This document shows, one piece after another, positions 60,846 to 64,000 of a stretch of DNA of 64,000 nt (the first letter of the stretch is position 1; each line of letters starts with the position of its first letter). The stretch is from Dehalococcoidia bacterium UBA2158 (GTDB lineage Bacteria; Chloroflexota; Dehalococcoidia; Lucifugimonadales; UBA3495), in the NCBI GenBank assembly GCA_002328185.1, contig DCWQ01000041.1:182722-246721 (forward strand), written 5' to 3'. The notes beneath the pieces are model-generated. The model saw only the letters and a program-made list of their open reading frames with translations. It had not been told where the DNA came from and made no database searches. Position numbers and translations under genes: made by a program.

Positions 60846-61301
60846 TTAGTCCGCGGCACCGGCAGTCTTGGCGGGTGCGGCTTCGGTCAACTCGTAGAGG
60901 GTGCTACGGGCGCGGATCTGCTCATCCCAACCGCGGAAACGCAGGTCGATCATCAGTCCGTCCGGCCCTTTGTACTTCCGGTTGGCCTTGCTGCTGCCGG
61001 GACACTCGGTGCCGCCGTGGCCCTCGACGGTGGAAACAGCCTCGTCAAGGTCGTCGACGTAGAAGCCGATGTGGTGCACACCCTTCACGGTGGAAGGGCC
61101 TTCACCCAGATTGGGGGCATCTTCGGAGCCCATCTTCAGGATGGCGAAATAGATGTAGCCGTCGGTGAGCCATACCCCTTCCTCGCCGGTTTCGGCGGGC
61201 ACCCGGCGCAGTTCGTCCAGGCCGAACACGCTCTTGTACCACTCGGCGGTCTCAGCTGGGTTCTCGGTTTGTAACGCTATGTGCTTGATCCGGCTGGCCA
61301 T
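60846..61301 (-). CDS. VOC (glyoxalase/dioxygenase superfamily) protein
   Basis: The 151-residue protein has the paired beta-alpha-beta-beta-beta units of the VOC fold: IKHIALQTENPAETAEWYKS with YKSVFGLDELRRV, then GVHHIGFYVDDLDEAVSTVE near residue 77 and GPDGLMIDLRFRG near 115. Metal ligands are plausible at the two H positions (KHIAL, HHIGF) and a C-terminal acidic residue. ATG at 61301 has GGAGGAG upstream and is preferred over a longer frame. Such proteins include glyoxalase, dioxygenases and epimerases; the reaction is unknown. A long hairpin separates it from the upstream gene. Confidence 0.85.
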   Translation of the reverse strand: MASRIKHIALQTENPAETAEWYKSVFGLDELRRVPAETGEEGVWLTDGYIYFAILKMGSEDAPNLGEGPSTVKGVHHIGFYVDDLDEAVSTVEGHGGTECPGSSKANRKYKGPDGLMIDLRFRGWDEQIRARSTLYELTEAAPAKTAGAAD

Positions 61302-61343
61302 GGCTCCTCCATCCTTAGGTTGGTAACTGTTGTTGTTGAATAA

Positions 61344-61386
61344 ACAATGGCGGGCGAGAGACAATTAGTCTCACGCCCGCCATTGT
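61344..61386. terminator. Long two-tier hairpin after the membrane-protein gene
   Basis: ACAATGGCGGGCG pairs perfectly with CGCCCGCCATTGT, and the loop contains a second stem GAGAC/GTCTC. It lies about 50 bases beyond the end of the minus-strand membrane-protein gene and just before the VOC gene start. No U-tract. Confidence 0.7.
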
Positions 61387-61434
61387 ACATCGCGTTGCCG
61401 TATCGGGCTATTGAGTCAAAAGGCGGTTGGCCGA

Positions 61435-62247
61435 TCAGTTCTCCTGGGGCGAATTCAGGAAAGTCTTGAGCACGCCGAGGGAGTAGCCGACACCGAAACT
61501 GACGCCGCCGCCCAGCATCAGGCCCCACACCGCGCTGACCAAGGAAAGGGGGTTTATCCCGGCCTGTTGCATCACGACGGCCAGGCCTAGTCCGGTGACC
61601 GCACCCACCAGAGTGCTGAAGATGGAACGCTTCCATGCTGGGACGGGGAACCACCTGAGCAGTCCTCCGGGCCTGCGCCGGGCAACCTTGACCTTGGCGT
61701 CAAGCTTGGCGTTCAGTCCGTTGGCCGCCAGAGGTGCGCTGGCTAGGGCTCCAACTCCGGCCACCGCAGAGACGCCGGTGGCCGCTAAAACGGTGGTGCC
61801 AGTGAAGCCGGAAACGCTCAGCTCGAAGGGGATATCGCAGAGTTCGATGGGCCCACTGAACAAGGTGCCCTTAACCACGTAGACACCCCGGGCGTGGGAA
61901 GAGAAGTCCGCCGCGTTTATCGTGGTCACCCCCGAACTCATGTTCAGGTCCTTGCCCGCTAGTTCCGCGCCCAGTCCCTGGACTCCCCAGTGGAGGGAGG
62001 TGTCGGCCGGCAGGTTTATGCCGCGGATGGTCAGGACGGCTTCCGGGTCGATCTCGAAAGTTTCATCGGCCTGGTCTGGCAGGGTGAATGGCGAGGGTTG
62101 GCCGCCCTCGATGAGGATCTGAGGGCCACCACAATCGTCGGTATGGGTGCCGTCATGGGCCAACGCCGGGGGCGCCATGAGCCATAGGGCGAACACCAAG
62201 ATCAGCGCTGCAACGGCAAATTGAGTACCGGCGGTTCTCGTTTTCAA
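61435..62247 (-). CDS. Exported membrane-anchored protein, unknown function
   Basis: The 270-residue protein has a signal peptide (AVAALILVFALWLMAPPALA, cleavage near AHDG), an extracellular beta-rich region to about residue 140 (VLTIRGINLPADTSLHWGVQ, GVYVVKGTLFSGPIEL), and then hydrophobic segments in the C-terminal half (TTVLAATGVSAVAGVGALAS, IFSTLVGAVTGLGLAVVMQQ, LVSAVWGLMLGGGVSFGVGY). A basic stretch RRRPGGLLRWFPVP separates them. No family recognised. It is followed by a long hairpin. Confidence 0.7.
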   Translation of the reverse strand: MKTRTAGTQFAVAALILVFALWLMAPPALAHDGTHTDDCGGPQILIEGGQPSPFTLPDQADETFEIDPEAVLTIRGINLPADTSLHWGVQGLGAELAGKDLNMSSGVTTINAADFSSHARGVYVVKGTLFSGPIELCDIPFELSVSGFTGTTVLAATGVSAVAGVGALASAPLAANGLNAKLDAKVKVARRRPGGLLRWFPVPAWKRSIFSTLVGAVTGLGLAVVMQQAGINPLSLVSAVWGLMLGGGVSFGVGYSLGVLKTFLNSPQEN

Positions 62248-62360
62248 TAAGGCTCCGAGGCTGTGCTATTGGGTATGGGCCTAGGCAACATCTTATACGA
62301 AAGTCGGGGCGCAATGCCCGGGTTTGGAGATGAATATAGGTGGGTGGAAGAGAGCAGAAA

Positions 62361-62577
62361 CTAGCCTTCACCTGGGGCTGCTTCCAGCCAGTCTTCGCCG
62401 ACCAGCACCGGACCGATGCCTTCAACCCGGACGAAATAGGCGGGCGAGATGTATTTTTTCGGTCCCTTCGCCGGACCCATAGGCCTTGCCGGTCGTTTCA
62501 ACGATTCCGCTCATGCCCATGACTCGTTCTTCGGGCGCCGGGTGGCGGGGGTTGTCGACCTCCGTGGCCTGGAGCAC
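62361..62577 (-). pseudogene. Small decayed paralogue B (frameshift in a poly-A run)
   Basis: One frame reads NPRHPAPEERVMGMSGIVET and TTGKAYGSGEGTEK; one base later the sense continues YISPAYFVRVEGIGPVLVGE and EDWLEAAPGEG to TAG. The join is a run of six A on the coding strand. The C-terminal half is similar to the neighbouring copy A. Family not recognised; about 70 residues. Confidence 0.5.
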
Positions 62578-62679
62578 CCGCGCCCGCTGCTAGACTCAAA
62601 TTCAGGTGATTCCACCTTTCCTCTAGCGCCGCTAGGTCTTACGGCTCTTCTGTGCTATTTCCGGTCCGGAACGAAGACC

Positions 62680-62922
62680 CTAGGCATCCTTGAGCCATTC
62701 TTCATAGATCAAGACTACCGGCATATTGTCGATCCGGATGTAGTAAACAGGGGTCATGGAGTCACCCTCTGCAGACCATGCGCCGCTGATCAGCCCAGCA
62801 ATCTCCACGGTGGCGTTCTTCCCCATGGTTAACATGCCAAGCGGACGGGAACCCAGCTTCTAGTGCTGGCCCGGTGTCCTAACCCTGACCAGGCCCATTG
62901 GATGGAACTTAGGTCGCTTCAT
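62680..62922 (-). pseudogene. Small decayed paralogue A (in-frame TAG)
   Basis: A single 81-codon frame from ATG 62922 to TAG 62680 is interrupted once by TAG at 62860-62862 after MKRPKFHPMGLVRVRTPGQH. It resumes with KLGSRPLGMLTMGKNATVEI and SMTPVYYIRIDNMPVVLIYE to EEWLKDA. An intact 50-residue product from internal ATG 62835 or 62826 is also possible. The TP-YY-RI...P-V....EEWL pattern is shared with copy B. Confidence 0.5.
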
Positions 62923-62999
62923 TAGGTTGGTTCAATCGCCGTTAACTCCGAAGGCATATATATCTGGATATCATTCCATGCCCGCTAAATCAATGGTAA

Positions 63000-63096
63000 C
63001 CACACGTTGGGCGGGCTCGAACCCACCTACCCCGCTCGTCACGAGGCATAACGGATTTGAAGTCCGTTCCTATTCGCACTGATAGGTTTTTCTAGC
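63000..63096 (-). tRNA. selC: tRNA-Sec-like sequence (anticodon TCA), acceptor stem not resolved
   Basis: On the minus strand a D arm CCTAT/ATAGG, an anticodon arm ACGGA-CTTCAAA-TCCGT with anticodon TCA, an extended variable arm containing CTCG-TGA-CGAG, and a GGTGGGTTCGAG T-arm region follow in order, the layout of bacterial tRNA(Sec). I cannot find a matching acceptor stem, and the T arm pairs fully only if one C is added. So it may be a damaged copy, or one affected by an indel. Selenocysteine use in this cell is supported independently by selD. Confidence 0.5.
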
Positions 63097-63208
63097 CCTA
63101 ATATCTCCTCTAATCCATGCCTGGAACGTACCATTGCATCCATTATGACCCAGGGAGACATGTGTTCTTTTGTCCGCGTAGAGTGTTCTTCCGAGTACCT
63201 TGCGATCC

Positions 63209-63829
63209 CTAGGGACCACTATATTCAAATCGGGCCAAGTTTGCTGATTTTCCTGAGTACTCAAAACTTAGGTCTGGGTCAGTTAACTTCAAAGTGGATG
63301 AGCGTCGGACGCTGACTGGGCCCGTAAAAAACGGAACCGCCATTCCGCTAACGGTCGTATCTAAATTCCCCGCTCCCGGCATAGGATGAGGTATTTTTTC
63401 TGAGGCCGCTTCCAACACACCATCGATTGTTACTCTGTGCTCCCCATCCAAAGTTTCAAACTTTATGGGTACGACCTTTGGAGGGATTGCGTTACCAATC
63501 AATCCGCTGAAGGGCTCGAACCAGCCTCCAGCCTGACCAGACAAAATATTGCCAATGGCTTCTGCCTGTGTTTGTGAAGCTTGCTGATCAAGGTAGACAC
63601 CTAGTGTCCAGTTGCCTTCGAATGGTTTACCTGGTATCTGAAGGTATAGCACAACATTCAGGCCACCCAATTCGGTACCACCATAATTTCCTTGATCTAT
63701 TCGCAAACACAAAACTGCATCACACGGTAGATCACTCGGATCCCCACCGTAGTTGCATGGGCAAACTGTATTGCAGCTACACATTTCCAAAACGTCGCCC
63801 TGCATGTGCCACGATGTCGCAGTAGTCAT
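63209..63829 (-). CDS. DUF1326-family protein
   Basis: The roughly 206-residue protein begins TTATSWHMQGDVLEMCSCNT and continues VCPCNYGGDPSDLPCDAVLC, the cysteine-rich opening typical of DUF1326. The later core contains NVVLYLQIPGKPFEGNWTLG and GGWFEPFSGLIGNAIPPKVV. Family members are often encoded next to DUF2182 membrane proteins and are thought to bind metal or be redox-active, but no function is proven. ATG at 63829 has GGTGGAG upstream. The codons are noticeably more AT-rich than in the rest of the window, suggesting acquisition. A partial lipoprotein gene lies just upstream. Confidence 0.82.
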   Translation of the reverse strand: MTTATSWHMQGDVLEMCSCNTVCPCNYGGDPSDLPCDAVLCLRIDQGNYGGTELGGLNVVLYLQIPGKPFEGNWTLGVYLDQQASQTQAEAIGNILSGQAGGWFEPFSGLIGNAIPPKVVPIKFETLDGEHRVTIDGVLEAASEKIPHPMPGAGNLDTTVSGMAVPFFTGPVSVRRSSTLKLTDPDLSFEYSGKSANLARFEYSGP

Positions 63830-63883
63830 CAACTCCACCTCAAGGTTAAGGGTCATATACTATCGTTCGTCAAATATATTAAC

Positions 63884-64000
63884 TCATTTCAGCTTCCCTA
63901 AAGGTGACGCCAATACGTAGATGTCAATGTCATATAGCGAGACCTCTCTGGCTGCAGGAGTGGCAGGCGTTACCGTACAGGCCAACGCCATCAGCACACC
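63884..64000 (-). CDS. C-terminal part of a small lipoprotein (runs off window)
   Basis: The frame entering from the window edge reads VLMALACTVTPATPAAREVS and ends YVLASPLGKLK before TGA. LMALAC is a good lipobox, so the mature protein would have only about 33 residues. It lies 54 bases upstream of the DUF1326 gene on the same strand and shares its AT-rich composition. Too little remains for a family call. Confidence 0.45.
   Translation of the reverse strand, partial: GVLMALACTVTPATPAAREVSLYDIDIYVLASPLGKLK

Noticed and set aside
15819..62862. Reassignment of TAG as a sense codon, suggested by in-frame TAGs at 15819, 27999 and 62860
   Set aside because: Many intact genes in the window end with TAG, for example alaS, and reading through would extend them. 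The affected genes also carry frameshifts or look non-essential, so ordinary decay fits better.
1..64000. CRISPR array, prophage or transposase genes
   Set aside because: No regularly spaced direct repeats, phage structural genes or transposase motifs were found in either strand.

Overview
The window looks like a chromosomal segment of a free-living bacterium, most plausibly a Chloroflexota member of the Dehalococcoidia/SAR202 type. There is no rRNA to settle this. The inference rests on gene content: an RNase Y gene, an hspR-grpE-dnaK operon kept apart from dnaJ, CaiB-type CoA transferases, LLM and FMN oxidoreductases, paired major facilitator transporters, small lipoproteins, a SelD that is itself a selenoprotein, and many short palindromic intergenic repeats. 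Genes are moderately GC-rich, closely packed and evenly split between strands. GTG and TTG starts and 4-base start/stop overlaps are common.

Layout. 0-2.2 kb: tetrapyrrole/cobalamin genes (hemA, cbiC and a cut-off cbiX). 2.5-8 kb: an MFS exporter, a SWIM zinc-finger protein, an unusually long alaS, and ruvX. 8-16 kb: a flavoprotein dehydrogenase, an amidohydrolase, a nitrilase-family amidase, tRNA-Gln, a sugar nucleotidyltransferase, a decayed lipoprotein, an MFS transporter, and an antitoxin whose toxin partner carries an amber stop. 16-21.2 kb: a minus-strand run from inositol-phosphate synthase through a PimA-like glycosyltransferase and a CDP-alcohol phosphatidyltransferase to a thioredoxin-fold protein, ribH and an LLM oxidoreductase. 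21.3-25.4 kb: a kinase/PP2C pair, prmA and dnaJ. 25.6-32.4 kb: rny, a broken ymdB-type gene, a PHP phosphoesterase, plsY, a zinc-finger membrane protein, recX, recA and a glutaredoxin-like protein. 32.6-41.8 kb: a TPR protein, a second PlsY homologue, a string of decayed genes (methyltransferase, copper nitrite reductase fragment, lipoprotein, tandem barrel protein), and intact caiB-like, IMPase and trpS genes. 41.8-50.9 kb: DinB, PAC2, enoyl-CoA hydratase, a coiled-coil protein, acuC-like deacetylase and the hspR-grpE-dnaK operon. 51-57.8 kb: a repeat-rich spacer, a molybdopterin oxidoreductase, selD, an NHL propeller protein, an FMN alpha-hydroxyacid oxidase, a MetX-like hydrolase and a second hydratase. 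58-64 kb: a lipoprotein with a poly-G frameshift, an MFS gene overlapping a racemase-family gene tail to tail, a VOC protein, a membrane protein, two decayed small paralogues, a tRNA-Sec-like sequence and a more AT-rich end carrying DUF1326 and a partial lipoprotein.

How it fits together. The inositol synthase, lipid head-group transferase, glycosyltransferase and inositol monophosphatase point to inositol phospholipid synthesis, and two PlsY-type acyltransferases supply phosphatidate. SelD, read through an in-frame UGA followed by a hairpin, and the tRNA-Sec-like sequence point to selenocysteine use. CoA transferase, two hydratases, amidohydrolase, flavin oxidoreductases and MFS carriers suggest heterotrophy on diverse organic acids. 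At least eight loci carry frameshifts or in-frame stops, whereas the core genes, which make up most of the sequence, are clean. Real gene decay therefore explains the pattern better than uniform sequencing error.
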